Under the pieces are notes generated by a model that worked only from the letters and a program-made list of their open reading frames with translations, ran no database searches and was not told where the DNA came from. Below, one piece after another: positions 10,969-23,104 of a DNA stretch of 64,000 bases. Position numbers and translations under genes: made by a program. Within the stretch, counting starts at the first letter, position 1. Each line of letters starts with the position of its first letter. The stretch is from Harmothoe impar. Taxonomy: Eukaryota > Annelida > Polychaeta > Phyllodocida > Polynoidae. The stretch is from NCBI GenBank assembly GCA_947462335.1, contig OX381714.1, positions 20,494,618 through 20,558,617 on the forward strand, written 5' to 3'.

Positions 10969-11177
10969 GTTGACCAGGGCTACCAGGAGATTTGGATCAG
11001 GGCCTTCCTGGGCAGCTTTTGAATTGGCATTTTGTGAACTTATAATAGGACCAGGCCTCGAGTTCCTCCCTAAAACTGATGACTCCTTTGGTTTCTCAAT
11101 AAATATTCCTGTTATATTTCACCTGCATATAAAACACGACAATCAATGACAATGAAGAAGAATCACATTTTAACATT

Positions 11178-11183
11178 TTTATT
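11178..11183 (-). terminator. Polyadenylation signal of small-protein gene 1
   Basis: AATAAA on the minus strand, about 100 bases past the stop codon at 11279. Confidence 0.55.
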
Positions 11184-11278
11184 TACACTATTGATCATTT
11201 ATCATTCAAACATCCATCACTTTGTTCATAGATCACTCAATTGTAGCACATTATTATGTCGGTTTGTTCATGGCACAT

Positions 11279-12588
11279 CTAGAACTTGGGGAGTTTGTTC
11301 ATGGCGCTGCCCTCAGCGAAGAAGTAGAAGGTGAGGCAGGGTTCGTTGCACTCCTCCTGGGTGCCTTTACCTGTGAAACACTTCAACTCTGAGATGTAGC
11401 CGATCTCCACAGCCATCACACTGCCGGTAGACGTGCGGATCTGCACAATGACAAAATTCATTGATGATTATTTAAAGTTATTTGTACATAATTGGTTAAT
11501 TCGGTAATAAGTTGCTACTAATTTAACCATAACTAATGAGCTTAATGACACTGTGCTATCAAATAATTGATATGTATGGCTGACACAAACTAGAATTCTG
11601 AGAAGCAGCCCTTTTGTCAATATATATCATAATTGAAAATAACTAGGTAAGGGATCATATATTTTGTCTTACAATTGTTACAAGACGATATGGACGATGT
11701 GATTATGAAACGATGGAACAGTGAGATTTTGTACAATACTGTTGATTATTGATGATGCATTTTAACAACTTGAAACTTGATAATAAACCTCCCGTCAAGA
11801 CAATTTTAGGGTCATTTATCTTGTGTCATAACCACTTAATCTCAGGTAATATCAGTTATTTCTCGTGTAATGACAACGACTCTCCTAGTTTGGCTGCATG
11901 CTCTCACGGAGATTCAAACAGCCATATTTGGACCAGAGACAAAAATATCCAAAAAAACAACAAGTATTCAACATGTGAATCACACCACTGTGTAAATGAC
12001 AACGTATCTAATTAAGCAAAAACATAATCATGTGTTTGTACATAGGTAGTAAGCGAAAATCCAGCAAAGGAGGCTCATAGTTTGGCATTTTAAAGCTTTA
12101 GTTTCAAAATTATTTTGTAGACAGATTAGATAATATATTATAATATATGAATTTTCTAGGACCCATTTTCCATTAGCCGATTTGGAGGTGATCGGCAGGG
12201 AATCGGCAGACAATCGGCAGGTCGAGCCATAGCAATTACACTGAAGTGGCTCTACCTGTCGATTGTCTGCCGATAGCCTGCCGATCACCTCCAAATCGGC
12301 TAATGGAAAATGGCCCTTAGCAATATATTTGACCAAGTATAATAGATACTGCTATATTTTAGTTGTATTTTACAGATAAAGACTACAAACCTTGAAGTCG
12401 ACCTTGAAGGTGTCCTCGACATCCTTGATGTCCTTGGGGGCGCTGGGCAGCTCGAACTCGATGCCGGTGAAGGGGAACTTGAGGGTGATGCGCTTGTCGT
12501 CCACGGTGCACTCACCGGCGATGGGCAGGGAGGAGGTTGACATGGGCATCCTCATGTACATGGTGGCGAATCCCGTCAGTTTACCCAT
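11279..12588 (-). CDS. Unrecognised 119-aa protein, paralogue 1 (two coding exons)
   Basis: Exons 12391-12588 (66 codons) and 11279-11440 (53 codons plus stop) join in phase 0 across a GTTTGT...GTGCAG intron. The protein begins MGKLTGFATMYMRMPMSTSS and ends FAEGSAMNKLPKF. There is no signal peptide, membrane segment or coiled coil. Alternating hydrophobic runs (RITLKFPFTGIEFELPSAP, VMAVEIGYISELKCF, CLTFYFF) suggest a small beta-rich soluble protein. It aligns along its whole length with the product at 22099-22443, including FPFTGIEF, IGYxxELxC and TFxF. The coding sequence is clearly richer in G and C than its flanks. An acceptor (CCTGCTGCAG) ends four bases before the ATG, implying a 5'-UTR intron. 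The coding intron carries a foldback MITE (12158-12319). I do not recognise the family; a lineage-restricted cytosolic protein is the most that can be said. Confidence 0.8.
12158..12319. mobile_element. Foldback MITE, family 1 (CCGATTTGGAGGTGATCGGC)
   Basis: The arms CCATTAGCCGATTTGGAGG and CCTCCAAATCGGCTAATGG flank a shorter repeated CAATCGGCAG core. It lies within the intron of small-protein gene 1. Related copies occur at 34739, 37328 and 37453. Confidence 0.75.
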
Positions 12589-12599
12589 GGTGCTGCAGC

Positions 12600-13060
12600 A
12601 GGGGGTGAACAAAAAGACATAATTATATATCATTGATCCATTGATATTTGATTGTTAGATCCGTACATGGGAAGAGTCAGGCCTTGCCAACTGATGCAGC
12701 CTTTGATGATGGCTGAATGCATACCAGTCTATATTATTAGAATAACATCGAAAGGTAGCCTTCTTTTCTTTTGTAACCTCTGCATCTCAATGTAACTATA
12801 TGACTACAGCAATGGAAGAACTTTGTTCAAGAGGAAAAATTAGGGTTTTAAACACTATTAAAACTTGGGCCCTCCTATGCCTGCACCCACTGCTCCATAC
12901 CTAGGGTCCACCCTACTTGTCCTGATGTATTTGATATGGAGTACGTGAAGCCCCTCCTCCTGATAAGGCCCAGATCAAAGTCAGTCCCTGAGTACTTGTT
13001 CTGAGCCCCTGAGTGCTGACCTACATGCCCGTGCCATCTCTTTCTTATCTTGTCCTGTCC
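12600..13060. other. Upstream flank of small-protein gene 1
   Basis: The expected 5'-UTR exon of the downstream minus-strand gene should lie here or further right, but no confident donor or promoter could be picked. Confidence 0.3.
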
Positions 13061-13205
13061 AGCCTTTAAGGGCAGCATAGTAATTGCATACATTATGTCG
13101 CCATGACGCATAGATACAATTGGGGTCAGTAACTGGCAATAACTCGCCAGGGGTGCATTCATGCCACAGGTTTGGTGAGTGTGTGGGCAGTACATGCATA
13201 ACAGA
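13060..13205. repeat. ATGCATCATG-family palindromic repeat
   Basis: It opens with CCTTTAAGGGCAGCATAGT and contains AACTCGCCAGGGGTGCATTC, both diagnostic of the dispersed repeat. Confidence 0.55.
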
Positions 13206-13209
13206 GAAT

Positions 13210-13389
13210 GGTGTGATACCAAGTGCCCACCGTCATCTTACCGACCTCCCCTCGGCCTGTGCAGACATGCAGTGTCCACGACTGACACTATATGGCTCTA
13301 GTGTATAACCTGGTATCTGTTGTGGAACTATTGCAGAAACGGTCTGAGGAAAGACCGCTAAGATGACCGTGGGCATTTGGTATCACACC
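13210..13389. mobile_element. Foldback MITE, family 2
   Basis: GGTGTGATACCAAGTGCCCA at the left is mirrored by TGCCC...TTGGTATCACACC at the right; the arms run about 35 bases through the CGTCATCTTA words. 180 bp, no coding capacity. Confidence 0.7.
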
Positions 13390-13904
13390 TTTCTATGTGA
13401 CCCTATGCTAGACTCCATTTACTCACCAAGCACTCACACATATATAAGCATGACCCTTGAGGCGTTAGTTCTATGCAGCCCTTGAGGTGTAAAATCATGT
13501 AGTGTTGGGTACTTGTCTATCCTATATGGTTTGTAGATATTGTGATATTAAAACTACGATCGACCAATTTAAAGAAATAACTATTCGACTTATTACTTAT
13601 TTTATTCTTCCAGGACAAGCTCCAATCGCGTTTATCTTTCCCCTTGTGAGGAAAACATCTAGCCCTAGAGGAAATCGGACCAATTGAAGAGGTGTATGCA
13701 TGTCAGGAATTTAAGTATCTTGTTTGTGACTGAAATTAAATCAAGAGTAGATGTTGACAACAGGAAGCACTTGTAAGCTGGACTGCCGGTATCCTAAGGT
13801 TATTGCTTGCCCCTCCCAGGGACTTGTTTAGCCGGGGATTATCTGCTGATAGGGAGAGATAAAAGGTAAAGAGATTATGGTATATGGGGCTGGACCTAGC
13901 TATG

Positions 13905-14055
13905 GATCTCCCTCTCTGTCTCTCTCTCTCTGTCTCTCTTTCTGTCTCTCTGTCTGTCTCTGTCTCTCTTTCTACTCATCATCTCCTCTGTTTGTCTGTC
14001 TGTCTGTCTGTTGGTCTGTCTCCCCCCCCCTGTCTCTGTCCGTCTGTCTACATGT
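13905..14055. repeat. (TCTC/TCTG)n microsatellite
   Basis: About 150 bases of TCTCTG/TCTGTC units with a C run. Ser/Leu/Cys-rich reading frames here are repeat artefacts. Confidence 0.9.
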
Positions 14056-14552
14056 ACATAATATATGGTGTCTGTCTCTCACGCTCTTTCCCTCTCTGGA
14101 CGGCCCCCTGTGTGACCCAACCTTGGGTACAGGTACAGTGCTTTAGTCTTATCACAAAATGTAATTTGACAGTGACTAATGGCTCTATTAACGTGCTATA
14201 TCCGCGGTATCCCTCTGTACAAAGATCAATAACGTCCAGTTGAAGTGTTTGTGTGGGTCTTATCCATGTCTAGGCATATCCTTGTGAGTCATGCTGAACC
14301 TATTGATCTAGATAAAACATACCAGGGTCTACTTGTCTAGACCTACGTGTAGGCTGCTATAAAAATGTCACGATCGAATATCTAGGACTTGTTAACCACC
14401 TACTGATCATGATGGTAGTTAAATAGATATTTCTAAAATAATAAACCCTCTAAGGATGGAATAATACCTCAAATAGGCACATGCGATTCCACTATATTAT
14501 AGTACCAAGTGCATACCAATGGTTTTATAAGTGAACTTGCATAGAATAGGTA

Positions 14553-15490
14553 TGTTGTTGTTGTTGTTGGTAAATTTTATTGCTGGCAAAAAGTTCGTAG
14601 CATACAAAGGACGATTTTAATCTAGTTGCCAAGAAGTAGTAAAAGATAATACTTCATAGAGAGGAAAGAGTTCATGTAATTATACTTATACTGTAATTAT
14701 GCATGTATACTTTTGTCAAGTGTATATCAACATTAATGCGCTCAAACATAAGTAAGTCCGTGTAATATGTACAGGTCTCTGTTATTTGCTTCTATAGTAG
14801 AATACGTCATTGTAAATCATGAATGTCGGAGTATTGGCTTATAGCCCAATTCAGTTAGTGTTATCTAAGTAACCAATACGCGCACACTGTTTAGGCATGC
14901 AGGGGCGCATCAGGGAGTTTCTTCAAGGCATCCAGGAACTGGTCACTGCTGTCCAGCTTTTGAGTTTTTACCTCAAGTGCATTCCAGAGGGGAAGACCGA
15001 GGTATAAGGGGGACCTTTCATAGATGTCCTTTTTCGTTCTCATGATTTTCAGTTGGACCTTGTCGTTGCCGCGCAGGAGTCTTGGTCGATGAAGGATATT
15101 CTCCTCCACCTTTGACCTTTTGTGCAGTAGACACAGGAGTTGTCTGTTGCGAGTGGTCTCCACTGTACTGACCCGCATAGTACTGTGCAGGTTCATGACA
15201 TCTACCCCCCGAGGATCCCGGATCCTATCACAGATCCTCAATCCGTTGTTCTGTAGGGTTTGTAGCTTACAGACGGCCCAGACAGGACCGCCTCCGTTCA
15301 GGAAGCTGCACTGGTCAATGATGGATCTTACCATGTGGACGTATACTAGGACAGTGGCAGCTTTGTCAGAGCTAGCTCGGATACGTCTTAACTGGTCAAG
15401 TCTGACCCGCACCAGGTTGATTATCCTTTTCAACTGTGGGGTCAGTAGGATAGACCTTTCAAAGGCGATACTTTGTGAGGAGAGCATGTT
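14553..15490 (-). mobile_element. 5'-truncated non-LTR retrotransposon (LINE), C-terminal RT fragment
   Basis: On the minus strand 198 codons remain open (15487-14891). They encode the C-terminal part of a LINE reverse transcriptase: VYVHMVRSIIDQCSFLNGGG, LQTLQNNGLRICDRIRDPRG, TRNRQLLCLLHKRSK and YLGLPLWNALEVKTQKLD match the typical end of CR1/Jockey-like polyproteins (exact clade not determined). No catalytic FADD box is left, so it is a dead fragment. A 3' UTR of about 320 bases follows, ending in AATAAAATTTACCAACAAC and an (AAC)n tail at 14553-14570. 5' truncation with a simple-repeat tail is the normal outcome of target-primed reverse transcription. Confidence 0.78.
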
Positions 15491-15731
15491 TCGTATCGAG
15501 TCAGACTCGGTTCCCTAGAGAGCCAATCATTTATAAATGTAACGTCAATCTAACACACTATCTGATAAATACACGTAATTGATTGTTCCCAGATGCGACA
15601 GATCTACCGGGAAGTAAATCATCAATTCCTTGGGTATCGCTTTTTTGGTGACATTTTCTCACCCTCAACCATCCTAATGTTTAACTCTCTACCGTGATGC
15701 CGAGACATCGAGGGAGTCATACATCAAGCCT

Positions 15732-15839
15732 CCCAGTGGGCACAAAATTCAGTTCAATGTTGAAGCAATATTGATTCAACATTGAATAAACATCGACAAC
15801 CAGTTAACAATGTTGATTCAGCGTTCTGTGCCCACTGGG
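15732..15839. mobile_element. 108-bp MITE (CCCAGTGGGCACA ends)
   Basis: The ends CCCAGTGGGCACA and TGTGCCCACTGGG are perfect inverted repeats. The interior carries CAATGTTGA/TCAACATTG words in both orientations. No coding capacity. Confidence 0.8.
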
Positions 15840-18055
15840 CTAAAGTGGGAGGGGAGTGTTTCTTTTTGTGTTTTTGTTTATCAATTCCTTTCAAATACAT
15901 CATCCTTTAATGCATAAATAATGTCACAGTACAGTTCACCTTTTAGCTTTGCCTCGTGCAGTAACCCTCAGTGAGGGACTATACGAGTGCTCCGCTGTGT
16001 TTATTTCATGCCATTATTGATAAGATTTGTCAAAATGTCACTTAATTGATCTGTAAAGGCTATTTTATTATGGTTAGATGATCAATGATATGATGATGTG
16101 ACAAGCTGTGAAATAGTGTTGAGGGTTATTTCGAATGTTATTCAATGGGGCCGCCGTATTCACCATGAAATAAAGCAATCTAACATAGAGAAAAGGCAGG
16201 ATAGCGTTCAGAATATATGCTTTTGCTCGTTAGTATAGTACACGATGTAGTAACGTGCAAAATGGCATTTACAGCAGAGAAAATATCACACATAGGCATG
16301 ATGATCTCTAGCACACATGTACATAATGAACTAACCAACCAACCGACTGAAGAAGAGGTTGTAACAGCATAGAAAAGAAATCTTAAAGATTGTGTAAATG
16401 TGTTAGTGAGATTAAGCCATCAATAAAGGTAAGTGGCAGAGAATACATTACAGCATTGAGCTGTTGAGGTATTCACGAAAGCACAGATCTCTTAACCCTT
16501 CAAGGACAGCATATGAAGCTGGCTTCAGGTGCAGTTGTCGGTATGATGCACTGCCTTGGTGCATCATTCTGACCCTTCTGGAGTGTATCACCAAAGTAGG
16601 ATCAGCATGATGCATCAATATGAAGATAAGGTACAGCACTCTGCTGCCATTATAGGGTTACATCATGCGGGAACACACACTGTTCTGTACAGGGGGGTTA
16701 AGAGAGGGTTTACTAATGTTACTTACTCAGCCATTGTTTACTGCTGACAAAACCAAGACATGTAGAGTTAGGAACCTCCGTTACAACATACGTGAAGTGA
16801 TGTGCAGTTAAAATGTAATCTCATGTTGCATTATGTCTTTATTTGTTATAATATATTAAATTTAGGGCTTCAGCATCTATACATGCCTGAAGATGTCTGA
16901 AGATGAATGGACTCTTTAAGACGGGAATTCTACCAAAATGTACTGTATATGGGTCGGTTGTAATGATGTACTGCTGCTGAGTTATTCACTAGCAATGTGA
17001 TGGCGCACACGTGATGACAAATTAGGACTGCCTTTAACCAACATGCCATAATTAAAGGGTTAGATGTGCATTATCTATAGAGCTATGTGCATGTCAAGAG
17101 AGAAAGTATTCAATAAAAATTATAATCTTCAAATCAATAAAATGAGGAACATTGTTTGCGTTTTATGGGAGATGGGCTATTACCCAGTAAATTAGTGTGG
17201 GGTTGCCCTTTTTTGTTGGGTGTGCATTTGATAAGAAATAATCTTATGAACCATGTATCTCAAGTTCTGGTACTTGCATTGTAATGGTCATGCATACTTC
17301 ACAAAAGAGACACTTCACTTAAAGCGAATTTGATTTGCACAATTCGTCTTAATATCTTAACCAAAAACATAGTGTCCCTACAGGTTTGAAAACATGAAAC
17401 CAATGTAAATTTGAAAATTTGAAGTGCAAGCAGCATCATCAAATGACTGTTGTTGGTGCGTCATGACTACCAAATTAATGAACATCAAACGCTTGGCATC
17501 ATAAAGAATATAAAGGGTATGCATATCAATATTAATACTAGCCAAAACATTGAATCTCTATCGTTTCAGCTTAGTAGAATACATCCAGATAATGACCAGA
17601 AATGTCCCTAGAACCTTTCAAATCCATTTTGCAACATTTTTTTTTGAGTTCATACGTTTCTTTATTGCACAGAGTGATTTTACAAAGAAAACGATACATT
17701 CAAAGGGCAGTTGCCATCGGTGTGAGCGAATGAGTAGATTCCATATGTATTATGCAATTTACACTCCAGAATTATGTCTCCAGAACATAGTATTAAAGTA
17801 AATCCTACATGTCCGACTTACCTGGTTGGTGTAGTAGTGGGAGGAGGAGTGTGTGTGTGAGGTGGGTGGCGGCCGAGTGGACAGAGTAACCAGGTACACA
17901 CCTGGATATGGTACAGGTGGAGCGCCTTATCTCACCTGTACACGGCTTATCTCTCACTTCCTACAGGGTGGTCCACAATGTACAAACACTCACAACTATA
18001 CAACATGTATACAGGCAACAATCTGGGCCTCCAACTGATCTCCCTATGTCGCCAG
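15840..18055. other. Intergenic, repeat relics only
   Basis: Apart from the palindromic repeat at 16488-16705, I see only AT-rich sequence. A GGCGGCCGAGTGGACAGAGT stretch near 17868 has an A-box-like look but no B box. No exon supported. Confidence 0.4.
16488..16705. repeat. ATGCATCATG-family palindromic repeat
   Basis: It starts TTAACCCTTCAAGGACAGCA, contains GTATGATGCACTGCCTTGGT and CAGCATGATGCATCAATATG in opposed orientation, and ends at a GGGTTAAG word. The mirrored ends mark a complete copy. Confidence 0.6.
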
Positions 18056-19708
18056 TAGGGTGTTTCACAATGGCAAAATACGATCAATTGTAAAAAAAGT
18101 GTTTCACAACAAGCCATTGGTCGCAAGGTAATCATAATAGCATTTGTATCTATTGTTGGTCGTAAATATAGTTGTTACTCATAAACTAGGCTCCCTTAAA
18201 GTGTTTCACAACAATTAACGACCAAGAAATATGATTAATCGTATAAATTACTATGGAAATACGAGTGACTTTTTGCTGTTTCACAACAAGAATTAAGGGA
18301 GACCTTCTATCATGCCCCTTAATATTTTCCCATGGGAAAAACAATAATATTTTACATGTACACATGCAGGACGAGGCACAGATGACGACTATTTAATTTC
18401 CCCTACACATTTATTTAAAATTTAAACATAGGTGCACTGTTTGACCATTGCTATTTGTGACTAATCGTATCTGCTTACGACCAAAACAAATGGTTGACAT
18501 TTGGCTGATGTACCTCCCCCAGGGGCTCGATTCATAACAATGTACGATAGTCAAATACTATTACGACAGAACATTACCATTTCTCGTACCAAATAGTAGG
18601 TGTAATACATTGTCATATGGGTAAGTTAAAGACATGTTCCTTTTGCAGTCGTAAGGTCATATATAGTGCATTTCACAATGCAGTCGTAAGAATATTACTG
18701 GTCATGAAGTCTTACAAAACAAGGGTAATAGCTGGTCGTAAGTCCTTTTTATGTCATTTCACAATCAACGGCTGAGACAGGGTCCAAACTCATCTCAGCC
18801 AATGATTTTTTCTCCATTTCAACCTGTAGAGATTCCAAACCCGGTGCAAAAGAAAGAGAAACATGTACTGCACTATGTCAATATGTTGTGTATTACAATA
18901 CAATGCTTTATCAAGTGGATGTAATATAAATAAAACATTGGTCGTTATAAGAAATCATACTGTATTTTGTATACCGCATGGTGCAGTGGGATAACATGAC
19001 AGCAGGATAGGAAGGAAATTTCCGACCTGGTTTATTACTATTTTTATTATATGCTATATAGAAATATAGGGTGCCTGTCAGTCTACAGGTGTCATATTTT
19101 GAGTTAGCCTCACATAACCATTTCCTCAACTTTCTTTGTACGACTAGGTGGGAACTCCTCACCGGAAATGACGTTATATTGATTGGAAACACCCCAATAT
19201 TGCAATAAATATTGAAATAAATTGGTTTCCCCCACATTGTACGACAGGGGCACATACAATTTCAATTATACTTTACAACTGCAGATGTTCCTAATCGTAA
19301 ATCAATTTACTTCTGACTGTTTTTGAAGGAGATACTACTTGCTCTTGTGAAATGGGTATGCAATCGTTTTTTCTAAAAGTTGTAGCTTTACTTACGACTG
19401 TAACCCAAAAATTTACTTAGTAGTATAAACTTATGAATCGAGGCCCAGGTTTTTGGTCGTCAATAACCACAGGTTACGACCAATTGGTCGTAGCTACCTC
19501 CATAAACATACGATCAGTCGTTTCTAGGTGTTTCACAAAGTGCATTCGTATCTTTCACATAAAATACGACCAATGGGTGAGATACGATTGATCGTAAGGT
19601 GTAAATTGTGAAATACTTCAGCCCATTGTACTACGACTATATTAATATCTCCTTACTCTTAACTTCTTAATATCAATCGTATTTATTATTTGGTTGTTAA
19701 ACACCCTA
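18056..19708. mobile_element. 1.65-kb TIR element built from TACGA/TCGTA motifs
   Basis: The ends TAGGGTGTTTCACAA and TTGTTAAACACCCTA are inverted repeats, and CAG flanks both sides (18053-18055, 19709-19711), a plausible 3-bp target duplication. The interior holds about 25 copies of TCGTA or TACGA, often as TACGACCAA or TTGGTCGTA, and about ten TTTCACAA words, spread in both orientations. No transposase frame is visible, so it is non-autonomous. Confidence 0.68.
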
Positions 19709-20061
19709 CAGAACCACACTATATATGTCTGGGGTCAGACATTCAGACAAGGGTCAGGCAATGTTGGGTCCTGGTATTAATGATAGTAGAGCACCATTGA
19801 ACCAAATTGCACAGCACTAATGAGGGCTGCAGGAATGCATCATGACTACAAAAAGGTTAATTTCATTAAACCATAATGCTGCCATTTAAGGCACCCCAAC
19901 CCCTGTTGTTAAAAATGATAAGTCCCTGACGGCTATAGTCATATACCAAGTAAATGTGTTTCCCAAGCTGGCACCAGCCTGTAGTGGTAGATTTACGTCT
20001 ACGTGATGAGGTTAGAACCACCCTGTGTAGTGGTGGGTGGCAGGAACTCACGTGATCCCCA

Positions 20062-20712
20062 CACTGAAAACCCAATGGGGGTCTAAAGTGGTCACTCCTG
20101 ACCACTTTTGGGTGGTCATGGTGATGGTGTCCTGAGGGAGTACCCCGTGGTCACTAGGCACCTATGAACACTTTTCTGACCTCAACATTTTTTGAGGAGT
20201 AGTATATTTTTCTGCATAATGAGGTATACTTTTCAGCTATTTTCATAATTCCCCCCTCTTCCCACCACCAATCCACATCTGAGAGCGCATTATAGCCCTG
20301 GTCAAAGGCCCAATCAGGCATATGTGTGTATAGCTGTATACCAGCCACTCCTCAGACTTGTAGCTATGGTTTCAGGGACACATGAGGTGTCTATGCTTAC
20401 ACATACATGTTTCTGGTAATTCTGGCATGCTTTTCTTTTAAATCCTTGGCATCAACTCATGTTCCAAATAATCTTTATATCCCCCATTTTATGGAAACCT
20501 ATGATCCAGATTAGTATAAGTATTAATTAAAAGATCACCTGGGGTAGATGCTGCATATAACACTGTTGTATAGTAGGGCCACCTAGTGGCAAAATCATGT
20601 TCTTACAATGACCACCTTGGGTCATCACAATGATCACTCCAGGTGGTCAAGTGGGCATGACCACCCAAAGTGGGCAGCATTGACCACCTATATCCAGGCC
20701 TGGGTTTTCAGT
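20062..20712. mobile_element. TIR element with repeated GTGGTCA/TGACCAC motifs
   Basis: CACTGAAAACCC and GGGTTTTCAGTG bound a 650-bp segment. Both ends continue inward with GTGGTCA or TGACCAC words (at 20088-20125 and 20628-20690), including ACCACTTTTGGGTGGTCA. The middle is unremarkable. No duplication of the target was found. Confidence 0.5.
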
Positions 20713-22090
20713 GCACCACTCACTACACTAGACTTTAATCCTGATTATCTCACAGGGAAGGTTGTACACACACGGATTGTTTGATCGATGATACCTCAAG
20801 TGCATCAATGTGTGCTCATACTTTCTTCTTCACCTTTGAGATTAATCTAGGACAATGGGTGGCCATCTTTTTTACCATTATCTGGTGGTTCTTCTCTTCA
20901 TAAAACCTTTCTTGTTAATATTTCAATTGCTGATTGTACTAAGTTAAAAAATAATCTTACTAAATAGGCCAAGGCTAGAGAGCAAGACAACTATAATTAT
21001 TATTGATCTAAGTTATCAAATAGAGTCGCTTTGAGTGTGAGCAAACTAATAATCACTCAAGGACATGGCATTTAAATGGGGCAATTATCATGGCATGTTC
21101 TGTTAATTGCATGGAGAAATACAAATGGATATCTATGAAAATAGATATATGTACATATTTATTGACTTATCTAATTCGTTGTTGCCAATGTGGTACTACA
21201 AACACCCTTTTTCTTTTTTAATTAATGATAATGGTAGATAATGATGATATTAATCGTAAGATTTCTTTACTTGTTGGCCATTATGTATTTTTATGAATCC
21301 TTGAAATACGCGGTGATGCAAAACCTTGTGTTCTCTGGTTGGTATAAACGACTTCCTAAATATGACCAATATGATCTATAATACTCGACATTTAGAGAGT
21401 AAAGAAGGAGAGTACTGCATAAAGTAAGCCCCCATTACAAAGACAAACGCTCACCTATGGTGTAAGTTGCAATATTTGCAGAGTATGAATCATGTGATTC
21501 TCTTTTATTGAATTTCTTACAACAATGTTCACAGCATACCGCATATAAATGCTGACGTTTCTTACACATTGATATCCTGTAAAATAACTCATATGATACC
21601 GTTACAACTACCTGTATAGTTTATCTTTGTAGGCGTGTCTTTTATAGGCCAGCTTATCCGACGCCTACACTGTAAATTATGAATTATAGATTCACACCAG
21701 TTTTGAACCCTGAAGTTAAATCATAATGTCCTACTTGATGGGCACATACACGTTCCTGCATGTTGTTCTCTATCTATAGAGATAATTATGTTCTGACATG
21801 TTTCTTTTCTACTGTCAACACTCAGAAGAACCACTAGTTGGATACCTACAATGAAGATGGAAGAAATAAATAGAAAAAGGTTCGCTGGAAGTGATCAAAA
21901 CTAAAGGCGAGGCAATTAGTTATATAATCTGATTTCACATAAGCCGTGCGAGACCCTGCAGGGTGATATAACAAAGGAGATACGGCGACCTTTGGTTGAC
22001 AGTCTGTATTCACTATGAAATAAATAATCTGTTTGAGTCCATACATAAACAAAAGTCATCTTCTCCATCTTCCAAATGACACACAACTAT
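20713..22090. other. Intergenic, nothing recognised
   Basis: AT-rich sequence with no paired repeats or exons that I can support. Confidence 0.4.
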
Positions 22091-22098
22091 TCTTCTCT

Positions 22099-22443
22099 CT
22101 ATGCCACCGGTAGTCGCGCCATGGGGCTGTCCTCAGGGAAGAACGTGAACACCAGCACCGGCTTGGTCTCGTTGTCAAGGCGACCCGTGCCGTGGTAACA
22201 CTGCAGCTCAGGCACATACCCGATCGTCATGGCCATGTCGCCGCGCGCTCCCCGGATCCGGAAGTCAAAGTCATTTCGAGTCTCCATCGGGGTGCTGGGG
22301 AGATCGAACTCGATGCCTGTGAAGGGGAAGGAGAGAGTGACATGGCGGCCGTCCACACGGCACCGCCCTATCACCGGCAACTTGGACGCCGACATGGGCA
22401 TCTGGAGGTACATGGAGGCCATACCCTGCATCAACGACGCCAT
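22099..22443 (-). CDS. Unrecognised 114-aa protein, paralogue 2 (single coding exon)
   Basis: An uninterrupted frame from MASLMQGMASMYLQMPMSAS to SPMARLPVA. It matches paralogue 1 (11279-12588) from end to end: MYxxMPMSxSxLP, FPFTGIEFxLPSxP, FxIR...IGYxxELxCY and TFFxExSPM. The point where paralogue 1 is split (after DFK) lies at FDFR here with no intron, so one intron was lost or gained. A TTTCAATTCCAG acceptor nine bases before the ATG mirrors the 5'-UTR intron inferred for paralogue 1, which argues against a processed retrocopy, as does the lack of an A-tract after the stop. The exon is markedly GC-rich against its flanks, consistent with selection. No signal peptide or membrane segment. 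Function unknown. Confidence 0.78.
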   Translation of the reverse strand: MASLMQGMASMYLQMPMSASKLPVIGRCRVDGRHVTLSFPFTGIEFDLPSTPMETRNDFDFRIRGARGDMAMTIGYVPELQCYHGTGRLDNETKPVLVFTFFPEDSPMARLPVA

Positions 22444-23104
22444 CTTGGAAATCTGGAATTGAAATAGAAAAATAATTACCATTTATTAGCTGATTTGTAC
22501 GTCCTAACCAATACAATATACACAGTGCCAGACTGACCACACTACTTTAGCTACGACTACGCTGAATGATTTTACCGTCCAATTGAAACCTTTCTCACGT
22601 TTTATTTTAATAAACTACCACTTATTTATTTCTTATGTTTTTCCTTAATTCAAAGTAGGAAGACCATTATTTTTTTAGAAGAGTTATGCGCAGCCTGCAT
22701 TGTCCCCCTGTAATAGTTTACAACATATTAGTCATGCATTTCCATAATGTCCCGTAAGGCCCATATCGTGAATAACTTGACTTATGGCGTCAGCAGCTTG
22801 ACTTCAGCCCAATGAATGAGAAACACCTCCCTGGACGTCCAACCCTTATAATGAATCAGCTTGTACATTGAGGTGTAATCATGGCTCTCTAGTTTAGTCG
22901 GAAACATTCCACTGCCACTAACCCACATTGGTAAGACTCTAGAACTGTTCACGTTATTATGGACTCCACTACTTGACTGTATTTATATCTGACAGCTTTA
23001 CTATAGGTCTTTAAATCTTAACAATTGAACCACCAATAACATCCTGACCCATCCCATGCTGGGGAGCTTAAACCATTAATCTAAGGACACTGCTGCACTG
23101 TTTA

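Noticed and set aside
13877..14243. Ser/Leu/Cys-rich frames that look like membrane proteins
   Set aside because: They come from the TCTC/TCTG microsatellite.
22192..22540. Alternative frames over small-protein gene 2
   Set aside because: The chosen frame aligns with its paralogue; the others do not.
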